From assembly GCA_031268335.1 (NCBI GenBank), contig JAIRXG010000011.1:1-64000 (forward strand): a stretch of DNA of 64,000 nt, given 5' to 3'. Made by a program: the position numbers and the translations under genes. Every line of letters begins with the position of its first letter. The first letter of the stretch is position 1. The notes below the pieces were generated by a model. That model was not told the DNA's origin. It did not search any database and was given only the letters and a program-made list of their open reading frames with translations. This document shows, one piece after another, positions 56,780-64,000 of this stretch. This DNA comes from Campylobacteraceae bacterium (lineage in GTDB: Bacteria > Campylobacterota > Campylobacteria > Campylobacterales > Campylobacteraceae).

Positions 56780-57946
56780 CTACTGCGCGTTTAAAATACT
56801 TTTTACTATATCGTTGGTATTTTCCAAATAACATGTAGAGGCTTTGGGAATAACGCTTTTGAGTTGTTCGGCGACCTCTTTTATGTCGCATACCACAATA
56901 CCTTCAACTTTTGAATATAACTCTTTTTGATTGAAGAAAAACTTACCGGAGATAATCGAGTTATTGAAAGCTGCCGGCTCCAAAGGATTGTGTCCGCCAA
57001 CGCCTTCTACAAACGAACCGCCTAAAATAGTTATATCGGTTATCGCGTATATATTGATAAGTTCACCCATCGCGTCGCAAAGTATCACATCGCTTAATTT
57101 GTCAAATCCGTCTTTTGAGAGACGACCGTATGTTTTGCCATGCGAATTTGCCCACGATTGCACCAATCTGCCCACAGCTTCAAAACGCTCCGGATGCCGC
57201 GGAACTATAATAACCATAGTATCCGATAAATCAACGCTTGAAAGTTGGTCTAACAAAAGTGACTCTTCACCTATATGTGTGCTTGCTAAAGTTATGATTT
57301 TGGTATTTTTGGCTTTTACATAATGTTTGGTGATTTTAGGCAAAAGCGAATTTTTTATATTGCCGGAAACTTTTATATTTTTTGCGCCAAGTTCTAAGAG
57401 TCTTTTTTTATCTTGCTCTCCTTGTGCATAAACTTCGTCCACAAACGAAAATATAATTTTATAAAGCCATTTGAATTTTTTATATCTTTTGTAAGAGTTA
57501 TCGGAAATTCTGGCATTGATTAACATAGTTTTAGCGCCTGTTTTTTTGGCGACAAAAAAGAGCATCAACCAAAGTTCAGCTTCGGTTACCACAAGCACTT
57601 TTTGTTTTCTTATCCAAAACGGCAAAAATACTTCATAAGGCAAAAACTTTACGTTTGGGGTAAGGGTTTTGGCTTTATCAAATCCCGTCTTGGTAACAAC
57701 GCTTATATTTATGTCATTGCCTCCAAGAGCGCGAACAAGAGGCGTTAAAGATGTAACTTCACCATAAGAGCAAGCATGAAACCATACGCGGTTTTCTTCA
57801 AATGGCGGATTGCCACGCAAAAAAAAGCGCGCTGGAATTGAGCGTCTGTGCTTTTTAAAAAAAGATGCGACGATTAGTATAGGTAACGCCGCAATGTAAA
57901 ATAAACTCAGCGCGGCGCAATAAAAATATATAAAAAAATAGCGCAT
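56780..57946 (-). CDS. waaA: 3-deoxy-D-manno-octulosonic acid (Kdo) transferase
   Basis: 388 residues. An N-terminal membrane anchor (FFIYFYCAALSLFYIAALP) precedes a GT-B fold. The catalytic Glu region is VWFHACSYGEVTSLTPLVRA near residue 60, and the donor-binding part is ILGGSFVEGVGGHNPLEPAAF near residue 310. It transfers Kdo to lipid A precursor at the inner membrane. The start ATG overlaps the zinc-ribbon gene stop (TAATG). Confidence 0.93.
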   Translation of the reverse strand: MRYFFIYFYCAALSLFYIAALPILIVASFFKKHRRSIPARFFLRGNPPFEENRVWFHACSYGEVTSLTPLVRALGGNDINISVVTKTGFDKAKTLTPNVKFLPYEVFLPFWIRKQKVLVVTEAELWLMLFFVAKKTGAKTMLINARISDNSYKRYKKFKWLYKIIFSFVDEVYAQGEQDKKRLLELGAKNIKVSGNIKNSLLPKITKHYVKAKNTKIITLASTHIGEESLLLDQLSSVDLSDTMVIIVPRHPERFEAVGRLVQSWANSHGKTYGRLSKDGFDKLSDVILCDAMGELINIYAITDITILGGSFVEGVGGHNPLEPAAFNNSIISGKFFFNQKELYSKVEGIVVCDIKEVAEQLKSVIPKASTCYLENTNDIVKSILNAQ

Positions 57947-58662
57947 TATGCTACTTCTGTAGCTTCCCTATACAAAATTCGTCCGCAATGAGGACATGTG
58001 ATAATATCTTCGCTTTGAACCACCAAAGCATTTGTTTTATCATTTATGCGCATAAAGCAACCGTAACAAGCCTGTTTTCTAACGGGAACCACCGCGCTGT
58101 TGTGCGCCCATTTTCTAATCTTTTCATAAAAAGATAGGATTCTTTGGCTCATTGTACTAACAAGCTCCTCTTTTTTAGCGTATGCTACTGCTATCTCTTC
58201 TTTAATCACATTTCTTTCGGATTCAACAGTTATACTAATCTCTTCGGCAGCTTTTTGAAGTTCCGAGTAAACCTCTTTTGTTTTTACCTTTTCGCCCTCT
58301 TTTAACTCTATAATTTTTTCAAGTCTTGCTATCTCTTCATTAGCATAATCGCACTGCTCTTTTGCTATATCCTCTTCAAGTTGCAAAGCTTTAACCTCTT
58401 TTTCATTTTTAACGGAAGCGGTTTTTTTGCTTACGCTTTTTAATTTTTCGGAAAGTTCCGCCAAAAGAGCTTCATTTTTCATCTTTTTGAGTTTCGAATC
58501 TTTTATCTCTTCTTCCAGCAACTCTATATCAGTATTAGCGTTTTTGGCTTTTTCAAAAGCAACGTTTAGCGTTTTTTGTATTTTTTGAACTCTTGGCTCA
58601 AAGGCGTCAATCTCTTTGTTTATCTCGGAAAGCTTTACGAGTTGATTTAAATATTTGTTCAT
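57946..58662 (-). CDS. Coiled-coil zinc-ribbon protein (C4-type)
   Basis: 238 residues from the chosen ATG at 58660-58662. A long antiparallel coiled coil (~5-180) ends in a zinc ribbon with the pairs ACYGCFM and CPHCGRIL near the C-terminus. This is the DUF164/CdsZ-like architecture found widely next to Nif3 genes. A nucleic-acid-binding role is assumed but unproven here. A TTG start 33 bases upstream is possible but weaker. Confidence 0.85.
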   Translation of the reverse strand: MNKYLNQLVKLSEINKEIDAFEPRVQKIQKTLNVAFEKAKNANTDIELLEEEIKDSKLKKMKNEALLAELSEKLKSVSKKTASVKNEKEVKALQLEEDIAKEQCDYANEEIARLEKIIELKEGEKVKTKEVYSELQKAAEEISITVESERNVIKEEIAVAYAKKEELVSTMSQRILSFYEKIRKWAHNSAVVPVRKQACYGCFMRINDKTNALVVQSEDIITCPHCGRILYREATEVA

Positions 58663-58681
58663 GATTTGGATATCCTTGCTA

Positions 58682-59404
58682 TTATTTGTATTCAAATGGG
58701 TTTTTAGAATCTGTTATTATAACCTTTAATGGAAAATTTTTCAAATGCTCGCTTAACATGTGCGAAAAATAGCGTTCACTCTCAAAATGACCTATATCTA
58801 TAACAGCCGTATTGTTCTCTTTGGCTTCAATCAAATGGTGATATTTAAAATCTCCGCTGATAAAACAATCGGCATCTATCTCATTTAATAAATCGCCGCC
58901 GGAACCTGCACAAAAAGCTACTTTTTTTATCTTTTTGGCTGAAGGCACTACTTTGATTGTGCTATCGCCTATCTTTTTCTTCACATGTAAGGCAAGTTCG
59001 TCAAAATCTTTATCCGTTTCAAAATAACAGATAAAACCCTTGCTTTCCAATGCTTTAAAACCTAAAACACTCTCAAGCACAAAGCGGTTCAAGTGCGTTT
59101 TGTCAATGTTCGTATGCATAGCAATAACAGCGCACTCTTTTTCTATCACTGCTTTTAAAATATTTGTTGGAAATTTTGAGTAGTCAAACTTTTTTATGGG
59201 TTTAAAAATTAGCGGATGATGAGTGATAAAAAGCGTCTTTTTTTCAGCTTTTAAAACAGTGTCTTTGTGTAAATCCAAACTGATATTGATACTTTCAACC
59301 TCATCTTGCATTGAACCTACGATAAGTCCGCTGTTATCCCACTCTTCTTGCAACTCAAAAGGACTTAAAGAATCCAAAAGTTTATAGATTTCTTCAATCC
59401 TCAT
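58682..59404 (-). CDS. Nif3-like dinuclear metal protein
   Basis: 240 residues from the ATG at 59402-59404. The metal-binding pattern is visible: [12 protein letters not shown] near residue 58, [11 protein letters not shown] near residue 93, and [13 protein letters not shown] near residue 205. Family members (YbgI type) are hexameric. Some have been reported as GTP cyclohydrolase 1 type 2, but the role is unsettled. It overlaps glyQ by 11 bases. Confidence 0.88.
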   Translation of the reverse strand: MRIEEIYKLLDSLSPFELQEEWDNSGLIVGSMQDEVESINISLDLHKDTVLKAEKKTLFITHHPLIFKPIKKFDYSKFPTNILKAVIEKECAVIAMHTNIDKTHLNRFVLESVLGFKALESKGFICYFETDKDFDELALHVKKKIGDSTIKVVPSAKKIKKVAFCAGSGGDLLNEIDADCFISGDFKYHHLIEAKENNTAVIDIGHFESERYFSHMLSEHLKNFPLKVIITDSKNPFEYK

Positions 59405-60257
59405 CAATGCTCTCTTGGTATTTTAAAGCGCACCCTTTTGCAAGTTCGCGAATTTTTAAAATATAATTTTGTCTCTCCGTTACGGATATTGCCTTTCTGG
59501 CGTCTAAGACGTTAAAAATATGCGACGCAAGCAGACAATAATCATATGCCGGAAGAGGAATATTTGCGTCAAGACAACGCTTGCATTCAAGTTGCACGGC
59601 TTCAAATTGCGCAAAAAGCATTTGTATATCCGCGACTTCAAAATTGTATTTGCTAAATTCGTATTCGCTTTTGAAATGCACATCTTTGTATGTTGTGGTG
59701 CCGTGTTCATTTGAGTTCCAAACTATATCAAATACAGAATCTACCTCTTGCAAATACATAGCAAGCCTCTCAACGCCATATGTTATTTCTACAGGAATAG
59801 GATCGCAAGGTATGCCTCCCACTTGTTGAAAATATGTAAACTGAGTAACTTCCATACCGTCCAACCAAACTTCCCAACCAAGCCCCCATGCTCCAAGCGT
59901 AGGCGATTCCCAATTGTCCTCTACGAATCTTATATCATGCTTTTTTATCTCAAGCCCCAGCGCTTCGAGACTTTTAAGATACAAAGCTTGTATTCCGTCC
60001 GGACTTGGTTTTATAATCACTTGAAATTGATAGTAACTGCCCAGACGATTCGGATTTTCGCCGTATCTGCCGTCGGTTGGTCTACGGCTTGGCGCAACAT
60101 AAGCAGCCGACCATGGTTTTTTGCCTAAAGAGCGTAAAAATGTCGCATTATGAAAAGTACCCGCACCAGAAGGAACATCGTACGGTTGGATTATATTGCA
60201 TCCTTGTTTTTGCCAAAAATCTTGCAATGTAAGCAGTATCTCGCTAAATGTCATCAT
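59394..60257 (-). CDS. glyQ: Glycyl-tRNA synthetase alpha subunit
   Basis: 287 residues, standard. Diagnostic are [20 protein letters not shown], then [20 protein letters not shown] and [20 protein letters not shown] near residue 125. It works with GlyS (not in this window) to charge tRNA-Gly. Two ATG codons stand in a row; the first has AAGGG upstream. It overlaps the Nif3 gene by 11 bases. Confidence 0.96.
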   Translation of the reverse strand: MMTFSEILLTLQDFWQKQGCNIIQPYDVPSGAGTFHNATFLRSLGKKPWSAAYVAPSRRPTDGRYGENPNRLGSYYQFQVIIKPSPDGIQALYLKSLEALGLEIKKHDIRFVEDNWESPTLGAWGLGWEVWLDGMEVTQFTYFQQVGGIPCDPIPVEITYGVERLAMYLQEVDSVFDIVWNSNEHGTTTYKDVHFKSEYEFSKYNFEVADIQMLFAQFEAVQLECKRCLDANIPLPAYDYCLLASHIFNVLDARKAISVTERQNYILKIRELAKGCALKYQESIDED

Positions 60258-60397
60258 GATTTTTTATCCCTTATCTCTTGTTTATAAAAATGTATTTGCG
60301 TTATTATATGATTTTTTGTTTAAAATCCAACGAAATCATTTTTTATATTCACATGCAATAAACACGTTGTAGATTATAGTCAATGCGGTTTTAAAAA

Positions 60398-60904
60398 TCA
60401 AACCTCACCTATTAAAACTTCTATATCTTTTGAGTCTGCCTCTACCTGCTTTGCTTTTTTTGCTCTATCTTCTTGAAGTTTTACAAAAAGTTCTTCATTG
60501 CTTGCAGCTAATATCTGCATAGCCAAATAAGCGCTGTTGATGGCTCCGGTTTTTCCTATTGCTACTGTTGCAACCGGCATACCGGAGGGCATTTGAACTG
60601 TTGAGAGCAGCGCATCTATACCGTTCAACGCGGAAGCCGCCATAGGAACGCCTATAACCGGACGCGTTGTAATAGCCGCAATAGCGCCCGCCAAATGCGC
60701 GGCCATTCCCGCCGCCGCTATAAAAACCGCCGCGCCTTTAACTTCGGCATTTTTCACATAGGTTCTTGTTCTCTCCGCACTTCTATGCGCTGAAGATACT
60801 ATGAGTTCATATTTAACGTCAAATCTTTCAAGCGTTTTTGCGCATTCGCTCATCGCATCATAATCGCTTTTGCTTCCTATAATGATAGAAACAAACTTCA
60901 CTTT
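60398..60904 (-). CDS. purE: N5-carboxyaminoimidazole ribonucleotide mutase
   Basis: 168 residues from the preferred GTG at 60902-60904, which has GGAG eight bases upstream; a TTG eight codons earlier is the only longer option. VSIIIGSKSDYDAMSECAKT at the N-terminus, VSSAHRSAERTRTYV near residue 42 and FIAAAGMAAHLAGAIAAITT near residue 66 are PurE signatures. It makes CAIR in purine synthesis. Confidence 0.93.
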   Translation of the reverse strand, partial: KVKFVSIIIGSKSDYDAMSECAKTLERFDVKYELIVSSAHRSAERTRTYVKNAEVKGAAVFIAAAGMAAHLAGAIAAITTRPVIGVPMAASALNGIDALLSTVQMPSGMPVATVAIGKTGAINSAYLAMQILAASNEELFVKLQEDRAKKAKQVEADSKDIEVLIGEV

Positions 60905-60980
60905 ATATACTCCATTGATTTTTTGCAAAGCGTATTGTATCCAAATATATATAAATTATCAGCCTAAAGACAAGGCTGCT

Positions 60981-62240
60981 TCAATCTTCTATCTTTTTTC
61001 TGAAAAACGTAAACGCGGGAAGTAGAGAAGGTAAAAGTATATTATTGGTATTTCCGCTATGCACCGCTTCAAATAATTTGCCTTCCACACTTTTTAACTC
61101 ATTTAATGTTATTTTCCAAATACCGTCTTCTTCCCAAATTTTACCGACCTCATTATCACATGCAACTATTTTGCCGTATGATAAAATCTCATAAATACCG
61201 CCTATATCGATTCTATCTTTCGCTCTAAAACTAATTCCATCCTCGTTTACTTCGGCATAAACTTGATGAGTGCCTTCCAGCAGAGTAGAATCCGTATTTT
61301 GAGTGTTGTTTCTTTCATAAGGTCTTTGGATAAGATATCCTTCGCTAAAACCTCTATTTTTTATACTTTCAAGCTCTTTTTGATAAAGCGGCAAATCAAA
61401 ATTATTTGAATAATATCCATCAATCGCTTTTCTGTAAGCATTTGCGGAAGCTGCCGTATAATAAGGACTCTTAGTCCTTCCTTCAATTTTTAAAGCGTCA
61501 ATAACGCCGCTATCCAAAATCTCTTTTACATGCGATATTAGATTTAAATCTTTGGCGTTAAATATATAAGTCCCCTCATCACTTGCTTGCTCTATGCGAA
61601 ACAATGTTCCGCTCTCTTCATTTTTAGCATAAAGGGTATAAGCAAACCGGCAATCATTCGCGCAACTTCCTCTATTTGGCACACGCCCGCTTTGAACTGC
61701 ACTGATAAGACATCTGCCGCTATATGCAAAACACATTGAACCGTGAATAAACACTTCTATCTCAAGTCCCGGCAATCTTTTCTTAAACTCTTTGAGATCA
61801 TTTAAGCTAACCTCTCGCGCGGCGACTATACGTTTTACGCCCATATCATAATAAATTTCGGCATCCAAATAATTTAAAACATTTGCCTGTGTTGACAAGT
61901 GAATCGGAATATCCGGGGCTATATTTTTTGAAAGTTTTAAGACCCCTGGCGCTGCTATAATAAAAGCATCCGGCTTCATTTTAGCCACTGTTTCTATATG
62001 TTTTTCAAGCAGTTTTAATTGTGAATTAAACGGAAAGCCATTTATCGTTACATATATTTTTTTACCCAAACTGTGCGTATAATCGATCGCTTCTTTAAAA
62101 CTTTCATATGTAAACTCTTTGCCCGAACGAATACGCAAAGAAAAATGGCTTACACCGCCGTAAACAGCATCTGCACCGTAAGATAAAGCGATTTTTAATT
62201 TTTCAAAATTTCCGGCAGGAGATAAAAGTTCCACGCTCAC
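60981..62240 (-). CDS. U32 family protein, TrhP-like
   Basis: 419 residues. VELLSPAGNFEKLKIALSYGA at the start, then EVFIHGSMCFAYSGRCLIS near residue 163 and the Cys-rich NRGSCANDCRFAY near residue 191. The spaced Cys residues would hold an iron-sulfur cluster. Length and motifs fit tRNA uridine hydroxylation protein TrhP (YegQ) better than the longer RlhA. The GTG start overlaps the preceding stop (GTGA), so it is coupled to the small coiled-coil gene. Confidence 0.82.
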   Translation of the reverse strand: MSVELLSPAGNFEKLKIALSYGADAVYGGVSHFSLRIRSGKEFTYESFKEAIDYTHSLGKKIYVTINGFPFNSQLKLLEKHIETVAKMKPDAFIIAAPGVLKLSKNIAPDIPIHLSTQANVLNYLDAEIYYDMGVKRIVAAREVSLNDLKEFKKRLPGLEIEVFIHGSMCFAYSGRCLISAVQSGRVPNRGSCANDCRFAYTLYAKNEESGTLFRIEQASDEGTYIFNAKDLNLISHVKEILDSGVIDALKIEGRTKSPYYTAASANAYRKAIDGYYSNNFDLPLYQKELESIKNRGFSEGYLIQRPYERNNTQNTDSTLLEGTHQVYAEVNEDGISFRAKDRIDIGGIYEILSYGKIVACDNEVGKIWEEDGIWKITLNELKSVEGKLFEAVHSGNTNNILLPSLLPAFTFFRKKIED

Positions 62241-62629
62241 TTTTTACGTCCGATTTTTGAAAGTAATTCTTCCAATTCTTGCTTGATAACATCAATACTA
62301 TCGGTGTTATCAAGCTCTAACGATATACCGTTTAAAACTTTATTTATTTTGATTATTTTCGACTTTTTTTGAAATTCCGACACATAATCATTTTGAAAAC
62401 TTCTCAAATGTTCTATACATGTATCGGCGTCTGCTTGTATGCTTTCTGCAAACATCAAAAGTTCGTTTGCGTCTCTGAGGGCATTTGAAAATTGCTCAAT
62501 ATTCGGAAATTTATCGTTTAGAGCTTCAAATAGTTCAGTCTGTTTGTGAGTGAAATTTTCAATGCCGACAGTTACCTCTTTTATAGAACTAAGTTTTTCG
62601 CGAATAATATCAAATCTGTTTTGTTCCAT
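62237..62629 (-). CDS. Small coiled-coil protein of unknown function
   Basis: 130 residues, mostly helical with heptad repeats (NRFDIIREKLSSIKEVTVGI; ANELLMFAESIQADADTCIE). No catalytic motif is seen. The ATG has AGGAG upstream (reverse of CTCCTCCG). It overlaps the U32 gene by 4 bases. A CheZ-like role was considered because a CheZ homologue lies near here in C. jejuni in my memory, but the phosphatase Asp-Gln motif is not visible. Confidence 0.7.
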   Translation of the reverse strand: MEQNRFDIIREKLSSIKEVTVGIENFTHKQTELFEALNDKFPNIEQFSNALRDANELLMFAESIQADADTCIEHLRSFQNDYVSEFQKKSKIIKINKVLNGISLELDNTDSIDVIKQELEELLSKIGRKK

Positions 62630-62739
62630 AAAAAACTCCTCCGTTACAAAAAATATGCGAGATTATATATAAAATTATATATAATTCAACTTTACATTCA
62701 CTATGTATTTTACAAAAAAACGGATTTAGGAAAATATTT

Positions 62740-63519
62740 ATGATAGCGGATTTACACAATCATACCCCACTTTGCCGCCACGCATACGGAGAACCGCGCG
62801 AATACATAAAAAGGGCGTTGGAACTTGGAACAAAATATTTTGGTTTTTCAGACCATGCGCCGATGAATTTTGACAAAGAGTACCGTATGAGTTTTGACGA
62901 AATGAAAACTTATGAAAATATGATAAAGGAACTTAAAGAAGAGTTTAAACATAAAATAGAGATACTGTTCGCTTATGAAGTAGATTTTTTAGACAATTTT
63001 ATGGACAAACGCATATTCGTTCAAGAAATCGACTATCTTATAGGTTCGGTTCATTTCCTGAACGAATGGGGTTTTGACAATCCCGAATTTATAGGCACAT
63101 ACAAAGAAAAAAATATAGACGATATTTGGAAAGAGTATTTTAGTGCCATAAAATCTTTGGCAAAAAGCGGACTTTTTGATATTGTCGGGCATTTGGACTT
63201 ATTGAAGATTTTCAAATATTTGCCCAAAACAGATATTCGTATCTTAGCAAAAGAAGCAATGAGGGCGATTAAAGAAAATAATTTGGTTATAGAAATAAAT
63301 AGCGCCGGTTTTAGAAAACCTATATGCGAACAATATCCGTCGGTTGAGCTTTTGCAAATGGCAAATGAGCTTGACATTCCAATAACCTTTTGTTCAGACG
63401 CTCACGAAGTAGAACATGTAGGATATAAAAGCGAGGAGACGATAAAAATTGCAAAAGATTGCGGGTATCGATTTTGCGCTGTTTTTTCTAAAAGAGATAG
63501 GGATTTGATTAATTTTTAA
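62740..63519 (+). CDS. PHP-family histidinol-phosphatase-like protein
   Basis: 259 residues. PHP metal-binding motifs are present: IADLHNHTPLCRHAYG at the start, FGFSDHAPM near residue 35, IGSVHFL near residue 100, DIVGHLDLLK near residue 147 and TFCSDAHEVEHVG near residue 223. These match HisK-type histidinol-phosphatases, which complete histidine synthesis before HisD, though other PHP phosphoesterases are close. It is divergent from the small coiled-coil gene and followed by glnA. Confidence 0.85.
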   Translation: MIADLHNHTPLCRHAYGEPREYIKRALELGTKYFGFSDHAPMNFDKEYRMSFDEMKTYENMIKELKEEFKHKIEILFAYEVDFLDNFMDKRIFVQEIDYLIGSVHFLNEWGFDNPEFIGTYKEKNIDDIWKEYFSAIKSLAKSGLFDIVGHLDLLKIFKYLPKTDIRILAKEAMRAIKENNLVIEINSAGFRKPICEQYPSVELLQMANELDIPITFCSDAHEVEHVGYKSEETIKIAKDCGYRFCAVFSKRDRDLINF

Positions 63520-63555
63520 TCAGTTCGATTCAAAAAATTCGTACCGATTATAAAG

Positions 63556-63561
63556 TATAAT
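63556..63561 (+). promoter_or_regulatory. Probable -10 box of glnA
   Basis: TATAAT in AAAGTATAATTTT, 28 bases before the glnA ATG. A sigma-54 GG-N10-GC pattern was looked for in the 70-base gap and not found. Confidence 0.5.
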
Positions 63562-63589
63562 TTTATGAAAATTTTTCAAGGAGTTTTTT

Positions 63590-64000
63590 ATGGGCAAATT
63601 TGTGAACAACGCGGAAGAATTTTTCGCGTTTTGCAAAAAACATGAAGTGAAATTTGTAGATTTTAGATTTACGGATATGAAAGGTGCTTGGCATCATTTA
63701 ACATATACTATGAACGCCGTTGATGAAACATCTATCAAAGGTATTCCTTTCGACGGTTCTTCTATTGAAGCTTGGCAACCTATTAATAAATCGGACATGC
63801 TTTTGATTCCTGATGTTCCTACTGCATTTTTGGATCCTTTCACGGCGGATTCTACCATAGTGGTATTTTGCGACGTATATGACATATACAAAGAAGAGTT
63901 GTATGAAAAATGCCCGCGAAGTATTGCTAAAAAAGCGCTCGAATATTTACAAAAATCGGGTATAGGCGATATAGCATACTTCGGACCCGAAAATGAATTT
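63590..64000 (+). CDS. glnA: Glutamine synthetase type I, 5' part
   Basis: 137 residues before the window ends. [20 protein letters not shown], then [16 protein letters not shown] and [20 protein letters not shown], is the beta-grasp domain of GlnA; YFGPENEF at the edge is the start of the catalytic part (the usual GPEPEF carries Asn for Pro here). AAGGAG stands before the ATG. The rest is outside. Confidence 0.95.
   Translation, partial: MGKFVNNAEEFFAFCKKHEVKFVDFRFTDMKGAWHHLTYTMNAVDETSIKGIPFDGSSIEAWQPINKSDMLLIPDVPTAFLDPFTADSTIVVFCDVYDIYKEELYEKCPRSIAKKALEYLQKSGIGDIAYFGPENEF

Noticed and set aside
62237..62629. CheZ-like phosphatase
   Set aside because: Position recalls a CheZ homologue in C. 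jejuni, but the protein is too short and no Asp-Gln phosphatase motif is visible.
63520..63589. Sigma-54 promoter for glnA
   Set aside because: No GG-N10-GC pattern in the gap; a sigma-70-like TATAAT is present instead.

Overview
The window is AT-rich, densely packed DNA from a member of the Campylobacterota, most likely order Campylobacterales. From memory, its core gene order matches Campylobacter jejuni in two blocks. One is amiA - nitronate monooxygenase - tyrS - spoT - rpoZ - pyrH - M23/EnvC-like - ftsX - ftsE - trmB - flpA - rluD, followed by divergent rodA (about 18.7-33.0 kb). The other is rplS - trmD - rimM - khpA - rpsP - ffh, then RluA-type synthase - waaA - zinc-ribbon protein - Nif3 - glyQ - purE - U32 protein (about 45.0-62.6 kb). 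The TrmB of nearly 390 residues and the FlpA-like lipoprotein also fit this phylum. The exact genus cannot be fixed from the sequence.

Layout. 1-120 is the 3' end of acpS. 342-10327 is a leftward surface-polysaccharide cluster (block A): a GT2 enzyme, UDP-glucose dehydrogenase, a Doc/AbrB-type toxin-antitoxin pair, a small methyltransferase, a discoidin-fucosyltransferase-like enzyme with a G8 tract, a double GT2 protein and a sulfotransferase-like coiled-coil protein. Divergent from it is a complete group-2 capsule export operon, kpsM-T-E-D-C-S (10511-18025). 18749-31826 is the leftward cell-wall, stringent-response and translation block. Next come rodA, a tRNA with a CAT anticodon, a membrane-anchored DUF945-like protein, nhaA and an acyl-CoA ligase (31888-38206). 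38294-44716 is a leftward run with a D12-class DNA adenine methylase, a small membrane protein, sstT, a DUF89 protein, a PIN-PhoH ATPase and an aldehyde dehydrogenase. 45040-48549 is the rplS-ffh block.

48550-55999 (block B) is a second capsule-type cluster lying between ffh and the RluA-type gene, which I recall as neighbours in C. jejuni. It is built from diverged, rearranged copies of block A: a discoidin-fucosyltransferase paralogue that has lost its normal start, a polysaccharide pyruvyl transferase, a 1134-residue GT2-GT2-KpsC-like fusion, and a chimeric remnant carrying a G14 tract. The core resumes at 56000 and runs to glnA, which is cut by the window end.

The most interesting signal is the pair of capsule clusters. 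Long, nearly identical stretches alternate with unrelated middles, so glycosyltransferase cores appear to be exchanged between conserved end modules. Two homologous genes carry poly-G tracts of 8 and 14 at the same codon position, both currently in frame, as expected of phase-variable contingency genes. A second genome-scale signal is the octamer palindrome TACATGTA, found by eye about 26 times, inside and between genes, sometimes as the centre of longer perfect palindromes.
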